From NCBI GenBank assembly GCA_036383515.1, contig DASVOE010000158.1, positions 1 through 16,913 of the forward strand: a DNA stretch of 16,913 bases, read 5' to 3'. The stretch comes from CADEDV01 sp036383515 (GTDB taxonomy: Bacteria; Bacteroidota; Bacteroidia; Chitinophagales; Chitinophagaceae). Positions 1 to 7,612 of this stretch are shown here, piece by piece (the first letter of the stretch is position 1; every line of letters starts with the position of its first letter). Position numbers and translations under genes: made by a program. The notes below the pieces were generated by a model. It saw only the letters and a program-made list of their open reading frames with translations. It was not told where the DNA came from and searched no databases.

Positions 1-55
1 TTTTATTTCTGTCATGATTTTTGTGCAGTTTATCCCTCAATTATCAATTGCTTTT

Positions 56-1849
56 ATGAAGATCCTTTTAAAATACCTGAAACCCCATAAATGGTTGGTT
101 ATACTTGTGCTTTCCCTGGCTGCTGTGAATATTGGTTTTTCACTCGTTGATCCCATTCTTTTAGGTAAACTGATCAACCTGGCTGCAGACCGGGTAAATA
201 AACCTGACCTTATTGATCATAACAGGTTTTTCTACTCCTTCTCCTGGAAACAGGCCGGTGTATGGTTTATCGTTATCTGTTCTATTTCGGTGGCTATGAT
301 AAGCCGTATCGCCAAAAACTTCCAGGATTATTTTTTGAATGTGGTGATCCAGAAATTTGGCGCCAAAGTTTTTACAGATGGCTTGCAACATGCCATGAAA
401 TTGCCTTACCAGCAATTTGAAGACCAGCGGAGCGGTGAAACACTTTCCGTGTTGACTAAAGTAAGATCAGATGTAGAGAAATTCATGATCAACTTTATTA
501 ATATCCTGTTTGGTGTCATCATCGGGATTGTGTTTGTGTTTGTATATGCCGCTCTTTTTATTCACTGGAGTATACCAGTGGCATATCTCGTCGGCATTAC
601 TTTACTTACTATCATCACCAACATACTGAGTAAGAAAATAAAGATCATACAAAAAAATATTGTGGGACAAACAACAGCCCTGGCAGGTTCTACTACAGAA
701 TCGCTTCGCAATATTGAACTGGTAAAAAGCCTGGGATTAACAAGACAGGAAGTAGAACGCTTAAATAAAAATACTTATAAAATACTCGGATTAGAATTGA
801 CGAAAGTAAAACGAATCAGGAGTATCAGTTTTATCCAGGGAACGATGGTAAACACATTAAGACAAGTAATCCTTTTTATTTTAATGTGGCTGATCTTTAA
901 AGATAAAATGGATGCCGGCCAGTTGGTGACCATGCAGATCTTTTCCTTCTTTGTCTTTGGACCACTACAGGAGATCGGTAATATCCTTCTTTCTTACCGG
1001 GAGGCAGAAGCATCGTTGAATAATTTTGACAACCTGATGAAGAAAGCTCCTGAACCCGAACCTATAAAACCAAAACACCTGGGTAATATTGAAACGCTAT
1101 CTTTTAAAAATGTGGCTTTCCAGCACCAGACTGCTTCACAAAAAGCAATTAATAATATAAGTTTTGATGTGCGGGTGGGAGAAACCATTGCTTTTGTAGG
1201 ACCAAGTGGCAGCGGTAAATCCACCCTGATGAAATTACTGGTAGGATTATATCGTCCGCAGGAAGGGAAAATATTTTATAACAATTTGGATGAAACAGAA
1301 ATACGTTTTGATGACCTGCGTAACCAAATTGGATTTGTAACACAGGATACCAATCTCTTTTCCGGCACGATCAAAGAAAATCTCCTGTTTGTGAATCCAT
1401 CTGCTACGGATGATGAACTAATGGATGCGCTGCGAAAAGCCGCCTGTCTTAATCTTTTAACAAGGGCCGAAAAAGGATTAGAAACCATGATTGGTGAAGG
1501 TGGTTTGAAATTATCCGGTGGAGAAAAACAACGTCTCTCTATTGCACGGGCATTATTGCGTCAACCTAAAATGCTGCTGTTTGATGAAGCCACTTCTGCA
1601 CTCGACTCATTAACGGAAGAAGAGATTACTGATACCATCCGTGATATTTCACAGGAAGGCAATCAAATCACCATATTGATTGCACATCGTCTTTCCACGA
1701 TCATGCATGCCGATCGTATTTATGTATTGGAAAAAGGTGATGTGGTAGAGACCGGTAATCATGAAAAGCTACTGGAAGAAAAAGGGCTTTATTATGCTAT
1801 GTGGCGGCAGCAGATCGGTGAGAGAAAAACTAAGATTACAGCGGCGTAG
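56..1849 (+). CDS. ABC transporter, ATP-binding/permease half-transporter (exporter type)
   Basis: Inner-membrane ABC exporter with fused membrane and ATPase domains; such proteins work as dimers, and the substrate cannot be read from the sequence. An upstream in-frame ATG at 14 adds 14 residues, but the ATG at 56 gives the usual short N-terminus (MKILLKYLKPHKW) and 597 aa, the normal family length, so I chose it. Residues about 1-320 hold several hydrophobic segments (ABC_membrane). The nucleotide-binding domain follows with Walker A GPSGSGKS (about residue 382), Q-loop in FVTQDTNLF, signature LSGGEKQ (about 486), Walker B LLFDEATSALD and H-loop AHRLST. All catalytic motifs are intact, so it should be active. 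Lipid, peptide or drug export are all possible. No partner gene is visible upstream because the window starts here. A palindromic repeat follows the stop codon directly. Confidence 0.95.
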   Translation: MKILLKYLKPHKWLVILVLSLAAVNIGFSLVDPILLGKLINLAADRVNKPDLIDHNRFFYSFSWKQAGVWFIVICSISVAMISRIAKNFQDYFLNVVIQKFGAKVFTDGLQHAMKLPYQQFEDQRSGETLSVLTKVRSDVEKFMINFINILFGVIIGIVFVFVYAALFIHWSIPVAYLVGITLLTIITNILSKKIKIIQKNIVGQTTALAGSTTESLRNIELVKSLGLTRQEVERLNKNTYKILGLELTKVKRIRSISFIQGTMVNTLRQVILFILMWLIFKDKMDAGQLVTMQIFSFFVFGPLQEIGNILLSYREAEASLNNFDNLMKKAPEPEPIKPKHLGNIETLSFKNVAFQHQTASQKAINNISFDVRVGETIAFVGPSGSGKSTLMKLLVGLYRPQEGKIFYNNLDETEIRFDDLRNQIGFVTQDTNLFSGTIKENLLFVNPSATDDELMDALRKAACLNLLTRAEKGLETMIGEGGLKLSGGEKQRLSIARALLRQPKMLLFDEATSALDSLTEEEITDTIRDISQEGNQITILIAHRLSTIMHADRIYVLEKGDVVETGNHEKLLEEKGLYYAMWRQQIGERKTKITAA

Positions 1850-1852
1850 ATT

Positions 1853-1923
1853 TCCCACAAAGTCGCAAAGAACACAAAGGGATTACAAATAAAAAACTTG
1901 GTGGACTTAGTGACTTTGTGGGA
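1853..1923. repeat. CACAAAG-type intergenic palindromic repeat
   Basis: TCCCACAAAGTC (1853-1864) and GACTTTGTGGGA (1912-1923) are a perfect 12-bp inverted pair. The similarity continues inward with CAAAG/CTTxG steps: about 22 of 27 positions match by eye. It lies between the ABC transporter stop and the GxxExxY gene. Related elements occur in this window at 2336, 3313 and 16661. The transcript could fold into a long hairpin and slow or end transcription from the ABC gene, but there is no T-run typical of a strong terminator. Confidence 0.75.
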
Positions 1924-1943
1924 CATACATTTCAAAATCTTTT

Positions 1944-2327
1944 ATGACAGAAAATGAATTAGCCACCATTGCCGTGGATATTTGTTTTAAAATCCACACA
2001 ACCCTTGGCCCTGGCCTGTTGGAAAGTGTTTATGAAGCTGCTTTTGCTTATGAGTTAGAAAAAAGGAATATCCCTTATACACGTCAGCAAGGTATACTTG
2101 CCAATTATGAAGAAGTAACATTAGATGTAGGATTCAGAGCTGATATTATCATGGACAATAAATTAGTTATAGAAATAAAATCAGTAGAACATTTAGAAAA
2201 AGTTCATCACAAAACGGTATTGACTTATCTCCGCCTTTCAGGTATGAAATTGGCTCTTCTTGTAAATTTTAATGTCAATCTTATTAAAGACGGCATTCAT
2301 CGAAAAATTCTTGGTCAATTATTTTAA
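1944..2327 (+). CDS. GxxExxY family protein (PD-(D/E)XK nuclease-like)
   Basis: A 127-aa cytoplasmic protein of the GxxExxY family, named for the motif seen here as GLLESVY (residues 24-30). Members are common in Bacteroidota and are placed in the PD-(D/E)XK nuclease superfamily, but their cellular role is not established. The possible metal-binding residues are visible: D67 in FRADI and E77-I-K79 in VIEIKSVE. The length is typical and the frame is intact. The start at 1944 gives the expected MTENELA N-terminus; there is no clear Shine-Dalgarno sequence, which is normal for this group. The gene is flanked by palindromic repeats on both sides (1853-1923 and 2336-2362) and by a direct repeat AAAATCTTTT (1934-1943 and 2326-2335), the second copy overlapping the stop codon. 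This suggests that gene and repeats form one unit (inference). Confidence 0.9.
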   Translation: MTENELATIAVDICFKIHTTLGPGLLESVYEAAFAYELEKRNIPYTRQQGILANYEEVTLDVGFRADIIMDNKLVIEIKSVEHLEKVHHKTVLTYLRLSGMKLALLVNFNVNLIKDGIHRKILGQLF

Positions 2328-2335
2328 AATCTTTT

Positions 2336-2362
2336 CTTTGTGTACTTGGTGGCTTTGTGGGA
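2336..2362. repeat. Half copy of the CACAAAG palindromic repeat
   Basis: The stretch ends in CTTTGTGGGA (2353-2362), identical to the outer right arm of the element at 1853-1923, and it carries the same CTTGGTGG inner step. Only this orientation is present, so it is a half element. With the full copy upstream it brackets the GxxExxY gene. Confidence 0.65.
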
Positions 2363-2438
2363 TAATAGACATAGAAAGAGTTTCATGAATCCCTTTTCCT
2401 GTGAAATTGAGTTTTGATTCTTAAAGTCAGACAATTTT

Positions 2439-2750
2439 ATGTTAGGATTCTTTTTTGGTTCAGGAAAAAATAAAATCAAAGAAGCGTTGCGTAACGGCGC
2501 TGTCATCATTGATGTACGAACTGTATTTGAATATGACCAGGGCAGACTTCGTGGTTCCATCAATATCCCGTTGAACCTTCTTCCTGTCAATATTGGCAGA
2601 ATAAGAAGCATGAACAAACCCATTATCATCTGTTCAGGTTATGATGCTGATAGCAGCAAGGCTGTACGTTTTATAAAACAAAATGGCATCAGCGATGTGT
2701 ATGACGGAGGCAACTGGGAAAAGCTGCTTCGAATAATTAATAGTCAATAA
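2439..2750 (+). CDS. Rhodanese-like domain protein
   Basis: A single-domain rhodanese-like protein of 103 aa, the size of stand-alone sulfurtransferase domains. The N-terminal half carries VIIDVRTVFEYDQGRLRGSINIPL, matching the conserved DVR.xxEY..GHI.GAINIPL pattern, although the usual H of GHI is replaced by R (RLRGS). The predicted catalytic cysteine is C65 in IIICSGYDADS, at the start of the active-site loop, and the C-terminal DVYDGGNW matches the usual V..L.GG...W ending. A persulfide-transfer role is known for the family; the acceptor cannot be deduced. No signal peptide is convincing; the start MLGFFFGSGKNK is mildly hydrophobic but short. It is a lone gene convergent with the DUF2721 gene, 64 bp away. 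Confidence 0.88.
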   Translation: MLGFFFGSGKNKIKEALRNGAVIIDVRTVFEYDQGRLRGSINIPLNLLPVNIGRIRSMNKPIIICSGYDADSSKAVRFIKQNGISDVYDGGNWEKLLRIINSQ

Positions 2751-2814
2751 GACCTACGAACCGGGAATTTATTTTTGAGGGTATTCTCCCAATGCTCTTT
2801 TCAAAAAACAATTA

Positions 2815-3267
2815 CTATTCCTTTTCTTTTTGTTCTTTTCCTCCCCAAAGGTCGCTGAAGAAATTTGTCTTTTCCAATTCCTCCATATCACTCAGTTCCC
2901 ACTCCAGCGCTTTGGTACTTTGCGTTATTTCGATCAATGAGATAATAAGTGATGCCAGCAGGCTTAATAAGCTTGCAGCAAATACATACCGTGTAAACCG
3001 GGACCACTCCTCGTAAATACTATACATAGTAACCACACAGCATAAAAAACTGAAAACACCCAGCGCCTGCATTTGCCGCACCAGGTTGATTCGTATCCGC
3101 AATATTTTGATCTGCTTTAATAATAAGTGTGTTTTCTCTCCCCTGGTATATTCATCGTGCAATTTGCGGATGAGGTTAGCCAGTGCGAGATAACGATTAG
3201 TGTAGGCCAGTAATAATAAACTGATGGCAGGAAAAAGCAGTGCAGGTGTATTGAATGTAATTTCCAT
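2815..3267 (-). CDS. DUF2721 family membrane protein
   Basis: A 150-aa integral membrane protein that fits the DUF2721 family: an N-terminal TPALLFPAISLLLLAYTNRYLALANLIRKL segment, a basic amphipathic stretch (residues about 45-65, rich in K, R, I and L), then two more hydrophobic segments. Predicted membrane helices are at about residues 8-24, 69-86 and 94-114. The C-terminal tail is acidic and then lysine-rich (DMEELEK...GGKEQKEKE) and probably cytoplasmic. The family has no established function. It is a single gene on the minus strand with no evident operon partner, convergent with the rhodanese gene. The ATG start immediately precedes the conserved N-terminal helix. Confidence 0.82.
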   Translation of the reverse strand: MEITFNTPALLFPAISLLLLAYTNRYLALANLIRKLHDEYTRGEKTHLLLKQIKILRIRINLVRQMQALGVFSFLCCVVTMYSIYEEWSRFTRYVFAASLLSLLASLIISLIEITQSTKALEWELSDMEELEKTNFFSDLWGGKEQKEKE

Positions 3268-3312
3268 AGCACAATTTACTACATAAAAGCAGAGATCGTC
3301 AACCCGATGGCA

Positions 3313-3387
3313 TCACGCAGAGACAGCAGGGTGTGCTGAGTAGTTTATTGCATTATGTTCTCTGCTCACTCCATGATCTCAGCGTGA
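3313..3387. repeat. TCACGCAGAGA-type intergenic palindromic repeat
   Basis: TCACGCAGAGA (3313-3323) and TCTCAGCGTGA (3377-3387) are inverted with 10 of 11 positions complementary; the inner sequence is degenerate. It sits between the DUF2721 start and the TonB receptor stop. The build (short G/C-containing outer arm, about 75 bp overall) resembles the other palindromic repeats of this window at 1853 and 16661. Confidence 0.6.
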
Positions 3388-3400
3388 AAATATCTCAGTA

Positions 3401-5830
3401 TTATTTTCGGCTAAAGTCAAGTGGTACATTCAACTTAATAGAAAAATTCCTCCCGGTATTAAAGACCCCCTGCCGCCCCGTAACGTTATTGATAGCTGCA
3501 TACTTTAACCGGCTTAAATGATTCTGGTAGGCTTTATCCGTAATATTGGTCATACCGATATGAATACTGAACAGTGTTTTTTTCTTACTGAGAATATCTG
3601 CTCCCATCCCTGCATTCAATAAAGTATAACCGGCCGTAGCAGTTTCCGTACCATAACCAAAGAAAGGTTTTTGCTGGTCAAATGTTTTATCTGCTTCTAC
3701 TTTAAAATATAAATTGCCCAATGATTTTCCGGCTTTATTAAAACTCGCCCTGAGTTCGCTGGTGATTTTGGTAGCCGGTATTAATGGCAGGTTATCGGAA
3801 CCATCTATCTTATTATCAAATTGGCCTCTTACAAACGAAATAGTGTTTTCAAAATGCAACCAATCCAGCGGATGCGGGTGAATGTCAATCGTCGCTTCAA
3901 GGCCGGATAAACTGGCATCATACTGGTTAAACTTATAAGCAGGAATGTCGTTACCGTTTACATTCACCAATGAATCTCCACCCAAAATGGATTCCAGTTT
4001 CCTGTAAAAAATAAAATCATTGATACGGTTATAAAAAAGATTCAGCCCGATATTGAAGTGTTCGTAATTGATCTCCATTCCACCGTCCAGTTGTAAACTT
4101 GTTTCTGACTTTAAATTATTGTCACCATACTCGTAACGGTTGGTTCCTTCGTGGGCGCCGTTACTTCCCAATTCTGCCAGTGCAGGTGCCCTGAAGCCGC
4201 GAGCCACGTTTGCTTTCAATGTCAGGTAATCAGCCGGCTCATAACTAATGCCCACACTTCCTGAAAGGTTAGAAAAGTTTCGCTTAAAAGAAGAAAACTT
4301 AGGGTCCCCATTATCTATGAATGCTTTTGAATCCAGCGAACGATTATCAAATCTTACTCCCCCGCTCAGGGTAGCTTTTTTAAAAAACCGTTGTGTATAT
4401 ATGAATCCGCCGATATCAAATAAATTATACTCAGGGATCAATACTTCTTCACCTTTATTCTGGTTGGATTGCCGCATACCATTTACGCCGATAGTAGTAT
4501 GCCATTCTTTTATTTCCGGGAATTGCCATTGCAGGTTATAGTTGATCGTTTTGAGATCAAAAAATAACCCGGCTTCAGCTGGGTTTTCGGGGTCACCAAA
4601 TTCCTTACGTTGGTTTTGCTGGTAGCCAACATTTATTTTCAATCGGTTTTTGCCAATAGCAAAACTGTTATCACTTACTATTTTAGTATGCAGGATATGT
4701 TGCTGGGGAACAAAAAGATCTTTGGATGCCAGGTCGGCTTCCGTAGCTATTCTTTCTAAAGCTGTGCCGGTAAATAATAAGAACTTCCCGGAAGCATCAT
4801 CTCTTTCTCCTTCTATCAATCCAATATGCTGGTCAAAGCGGCTTAAAATAAGATGACTAAAGCCCCAGCCTTTATTGATGCCGATATAGCCTCCCGCATT
4901 CTTTTCATTGAAGCGTGAGTTCAATACATCACCGTCATACTTGTTGTGATAATCGCCAGCCTTTTTATAAGTGCCATATACATTCCAATTAATACCGTTT
5001 TTATTACCAGCAAGACTCCCATTCAATCCAAACAATTCATTATTGGTTTGGTAATTGGTGAGCAGGTTTCCTTTTAATGTTCCTTCTGCCGCCGGCACAT
5101 TGGTAATAAGATTTACCACACCCGCCATCGCATCACTTCCATACATTAAAGAAGCAGGCCCTTTTAATACTTCTGCCCGTGCTATACTCAACTCATCTAT
5201 TTCAATACCATGCTCATCGCCCCATTGCTGGCCTTCCTGCCGGGTGCCGTCATTGATCGTAACCACCCTGTTGTAGCCCAGGCCCCGAATGATGGGTTTG
5301 GAAATTGCAGGACCTGTTGATAGTTGCGATATGCCGGGTATCTTACTCAATGCATCAATGATATTGTTGGAAGTGGATTGCAATAATGCTGAACGGCGAA
5401 GAGTGGTCACCGACACTGGTGATTTGCGAACACTCGTAGCACCCGTAACACCGGTAACGATCACCGCCTGGTTTTCTGTAACCACTGGTGATAAAGCAAA
5501 ATTCTTTTCTGTGTTGGCTGAAAGTTCAAAATGTTCTACTATGGTTCCGTATCCGCTATACGATACTTCAATTACATGATGACCGTCGGGAATATTATTT
5601 ATTACATAGTGCCCGGTAGCATCGGCGGAAGTGCCTATTTTTTCATCTGCAAAATAAACTGAAGCACCCGGTAACGGTTCCCCTGTTTTTAGATCAGTGA
5701 TTTTACCGGATATACTAACCTTCAACTCACCTGACCTGGCATTACCACGGGCAGTTATTTCAAGTGAGGGCTGTGCAGGAGAAAGAATGTAAAAGGAAAG
5801 CGAAACGCAAAGGGCTACTAATTTTTTCAT
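3401..5830 (-). CDS. TonB-dependent outer-membrane receptor with carboxypeptidase-regulatory-like domain
   Basis: Outer-membrane active importer driven by TonB-ExbBD. A start at 5866 is open, but the ATG at 5830 begins the signal peptide (MKKLVALCVSLSFYILSPAQ) and lies just after a Bacteroidota promoter, giving 809 aa. In order: signal peptide (about 1-19), CarboxypepD_reg-like domain (about 38-115, ISGKITDLKTGEPLPGASVYF), plug (about 130-245, with SKPIIRGLGYNRVVTINDG and the conserved EVLKGPASLMYGSDAMAGVVNLIT), then a beta barrel ending in GRNFSIKLNVPLDFSRK. The barrel segment RGFRAPALAELGSNGAHEGTNRYEYGDNNLKSE resembles ZnuD-type metal receptors, so zinc or another metal ligand is possible (inference); other small ligands are not excluded. 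No SusD-like gene is adjacent, so this is not a SusCD polysaccharide pair. It is transcribed separately from the upstream DUF1501 gene. Confidence 0.94.
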   Translation of the reverse strand: MKKLVALCVSLSFYILSPAQPSLEITARGNARSGELKVSISGKITDLKTGEPLPGASVYFADEKIGTSADATGHYVINNIPDGHHVIEVSYSGYGTIVEHFELSANTEKNFALSPVVTENQAVIVTGVTGATSVRKSPVSVTTLRRSALLQSTSNNIIDALSKIPGISQLSTGPAISKPIIRGLGYNRVVTINDGTRQEGQQWGDEHGIEIDELSIARAEVLKGPASLMYGSDAMAGVVNLITNVPAAEGTLKGNLLTNYQTNNELFGLNGSLAGNKNGINWNVYGTYKKAGDYHNKYDGDVLNSRFNEKNAGGYIGINKGWGFSHLILSRFDQHIGLIEGERDDASGKFLLFTGTALERIATEADLASKDLFVPQQHILHTKIVSDNSFAIGKNRLKINVGYQQNQRKEFGDPENPAEAGLFFDLKTINYNLQWQFPEIKEWHTTIGVNGMRQSNQNKGEEVLIPEYNLFDIGGFIYTQRFFKKATLSGGVRFDNRSLDSKAFIDNGDPKFSSFKRNFSNLSGSVGISYEPADYLTLKANVARGFRAPALAELGSNGAHEGTNRYEYGDNNLKSETSLQLDGGMEINYEHFNIGLNLFYNRINDFIFYRKLESILGGDSLVNVNGNDIPAYKFNQYDASLSGLEATIDIHPHPLDWLHFENTISFVRGQFDNKIDGSDNLPLIPATKITSELRASFNKAGKSLGNLYFKVEADKTFDQQKPFFGYGTETATAGYTLLNAGMGADILSKKKTLFSIHIGMTNITDKAYQNHLSRLKYAAINNVTGRQGVFNTGRNFSIKLNVPLDFSRK

Positions 5831-5852
5831 TTTATTTTTTGATACATTGTTG

Positions 5853-5885
5853 CAAATATAAAGCAAGAAGGATCACCTGCACAAA
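5853..5885 (-). promoter_or_regulatory. Bacteroidota-type promoter for the TonB receptor gene
   Basis: Read on the minus strand, TTTG (5885-5882) and TATATTTG (5860-5853) are 21 nt apart. This fits the known Bacteroidota consensus TTTG, 19-21 nt, TAnnTTTG. The -7 box ends 22 nt before the chosen ATG at 5830, which leaves a short leader and supports that start over the one at 5866. Confidence 0.72.
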
Positions 5886-5906
5886 AATTATTTTAAGAGG
5901 TAAATA

Positions 5907-5929
5907 AAAACCCGGGTGATCCGGGTTTT
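5907..5929 (-). terminator. Rho-independent terminator after the DUF1800-DUF1501 pair
   Basis: AAAACCCGG (5907-5915), a 5-nt loop, and CCGGGTTTT (5921-5929) form a perfect 9-bp stem. On the minus strand the stem is followed by more T and A. It lies 24 nt after the DUF1501 stop codon and just before the TonB receptor promoter, so it separates the two units. The symmetry could allow it to work in both directions. Confidence 0.8.
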
Positions 5930-5953
5930 ATAAATATGTATACCTATCCTGAA

Positions 5954-7543
5954 CTATCTCACTTTCAGCATGGGTCTTACCTGCTGTATGGGTCCGTTCT
6001 GTAGCCGGGCATAATAAACGCCGTTGGGCAAACCACTACTTTCAAAGCTGGTGGTGTAAGTGCCGGGTGTATACTCCCTGTCAATAGGTGTTCGCACTAC
6101 CCTGCCCAGCATATCGATGACCTGTATTAAAGTATGTCCACCCCTGGTTTTAAATTTGATCGTTGTATTTTCTGTAAATGGATTGGGGCTGTTAGTGATC
6201 AGTTCTTCACCTGCTGTTTGATTGGGATCACCGGTTGATGTGGTACGACAGGAAATATCGTTCACAATATTGAGGCTTTGAAAATTTTGGAATAAGATCG
6301 TTTGCAATGTTGCAGCCGGAACACAAAACCATTTTTCAAGAATAGAAGAATAAATACTCCGGAAATCATATTGCATCGGGATATTATCATTTACCGTAGT
6401 ATTGGTAGGGATAGTTGGATTATTTCCTGTTACTCCCGGTATCACACCTTTGCCAAATAAAAATAAAGGAGCTGCTGCACCATGATCAGTTCCTACACTG
6501 GAGTTGGATTTTATTCTTCTGCCAAATTCCGAGAAGGTCATCCCGATCACCCTGTCCTGCACACCGAGAAACTGGCAATCGTCCACAAAAGCTTTAAGGG
6601 CATTGGATACATTGGTAAGCAGGTTGGCATGCGATCCCGTTGATGTATCAGTAGTATTTACCTGTAAAGAGTGTGTATCAAACCCACCATAATTCACCAT
6701 ATATATTCTTGTTTTCAATCCACCTTTTACGAGGCGGGCAACAATTTTTAATTGGTCACCCAATGAATTATTAGCAGGATAAGTGACTTGCTGCGTTACT
6801 GCGATCGCTGCTGCTTTTATGCGCTGTGCATATAAATTAGTCTGGCTCGCTACGGTGCGGATGTAAGTCAGCTCCTGGCCCATCGGGTTATTGGGAACGG
6901 GATCCTGTATATTATTGACCAGGTTATAAAAACTGGTTGGATCGGTAATGCTCATGCCCATACTCACATTAGGTCCCTGCAATGCTAATGATGTAATAGA
7001 ACCGATCTGGATAGCCAGCGGATCGGGCATTGTTGTATTGGGATACCCCGTAGGAAAGTTGGGATATTCTGTGTTTAAATAACGACCGGTCCAACCCGAA
7101 TTCACCACTTCAGTGCTGGAAGAGCCACTCATCCAGATATCGGTAGCACGGAAGTGTGAAAAGTTAGGTGATGGATAACCTACAGCCTGCACGATATTTA
7201 ATTTGCCTTCATTATATAAAGCTTGCAGCCCCGTCATGCCGGGATGCAGTCCTGTTTGTGTAATATTCGTCAGTGGCAATATTTTATTTTGTGCGATCGC
7301 CACATTGCTCCGGGCATTAAAATAATCACCATAGTTGGAAATGGGTATCACCATATTTAATCCATCATTACCGCCATTCAATTGCACGATCACCAGCACA
7401 TGGTCTGTATCGATCAATGGATTCATCAATGCCTGCATCAGTGGTGAGTCGTTACTAAACGCCTTGATGGAGTAACCATCTACGACTGCCGGCAATATTG
7501 CCGCCGCAGGAATTGTGTTTTTTATAAAATCTCGTCTACGCAT
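5954..7543 (-). CDS. DUF1501 family protein with T9SS C-terminal sorting domain
   Basis: A 529-aa exported protein. The N-terminus MRRRDFIKNTIPAAAILPAVV is a twin-arginine-like signal followed by a hydrophobic stretch. The body matches DUF1501 (relative of the alkaline phosphatase superfamily): VLVIVQLNGGNDGLNMVIP near residue 50 and the conserved GMTFSEFGRRIKSNSSVGTDHGAAAPLFLFG. The last 80 residues or so (ITNSPNPFTENTTIKF ... PNGVYYARLQNG ... MLKVR) are a type A T9SS sorting domain, so the protein should be moved across the outer membrane and held at the surface or released. A Tat-like leader together with a T9SS tail is notable, since T9SS cargo is usually Sec-exported. It follows the DUF1800 gene at 69 bp on the same strand, an arrangement widely conserved, and ends at a terminator. 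The biochemical activity of the pair is unknown. Confidence 0.93.
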   Translation of the reverse strand: MRRRDFIKNTIPAAAILPAVVDGYSIKAFSNDSPLMQALMNPLIDTDHVLVIVQLNGGNDGLNMVIPISNYGDYFNARSNVAIAQNKILPLTNITQTGLHPGMTGLQALYNEGKLNIVQAVGYPSPNFSHFRATDIWMSGSSSTEVVNSGWTGRYLNTEYPNFPTGYPNTTMPDPLAIQIGSITSLALQGPNVSMGMSITDPTSFYNLVNNIQDPVPNNPMGQELTYIRTVASQTNLYAQRIKAAAIAVTQQVTYPANNSLGDQLKIVARLVKGGLKTRIYMVNYGGFDTHSLQVNTTDTSTGSHANLLTNVSNALKAFVDDCQFLGVQDRVIGMTFSEFGRRIKSNSSVGTDHGAAAPLFLFGKGVIPGVTGNNPTIPTNTTVNDNIPMQYDFRSIYSSILEKWFCVPAATLQTILFQNFQSLNIVNDISCRTTSTGDPNQTAGEELITNSPNPFTENTTIKFKTRGGHTLIQVIDMLGRVVRTPIDREYTPGTYTTSFESSGLPNGVYYARLQNGPIQQVRPMLKVR

Positions 7544-7612
7544 AAAGTTAGTTTTGAGCCCTGGGCTTTGAGCTACGAATTAAAACTGGTGGCTCATAGC
7601 TTGTAGCTATAT

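Noticed and set aside
2751..2814. GGGTATTCTCCC hairpin as a terminator between the convergent rhodanese and DUF2721 genes
   Set aside because: The stem is only a few base pairs with a bulge and lacks a proper T-run on either strand.
3333..3521. Plus-strand open frame over the TonB receptor 3' end
   Set aside because: It lies mostly over the palindromic repeat and the antisense of a well-supported receptor gene.
7544..7612. AGCTA/TAGCT-rich gap between the DUF1800 and DUF1501 genes as a repeat element or hairpin
   Set aside because: GAGCTAC and GTAGCT motifs are suggestive of a worn repeat, but no convincing stem or second copy is present in the window.
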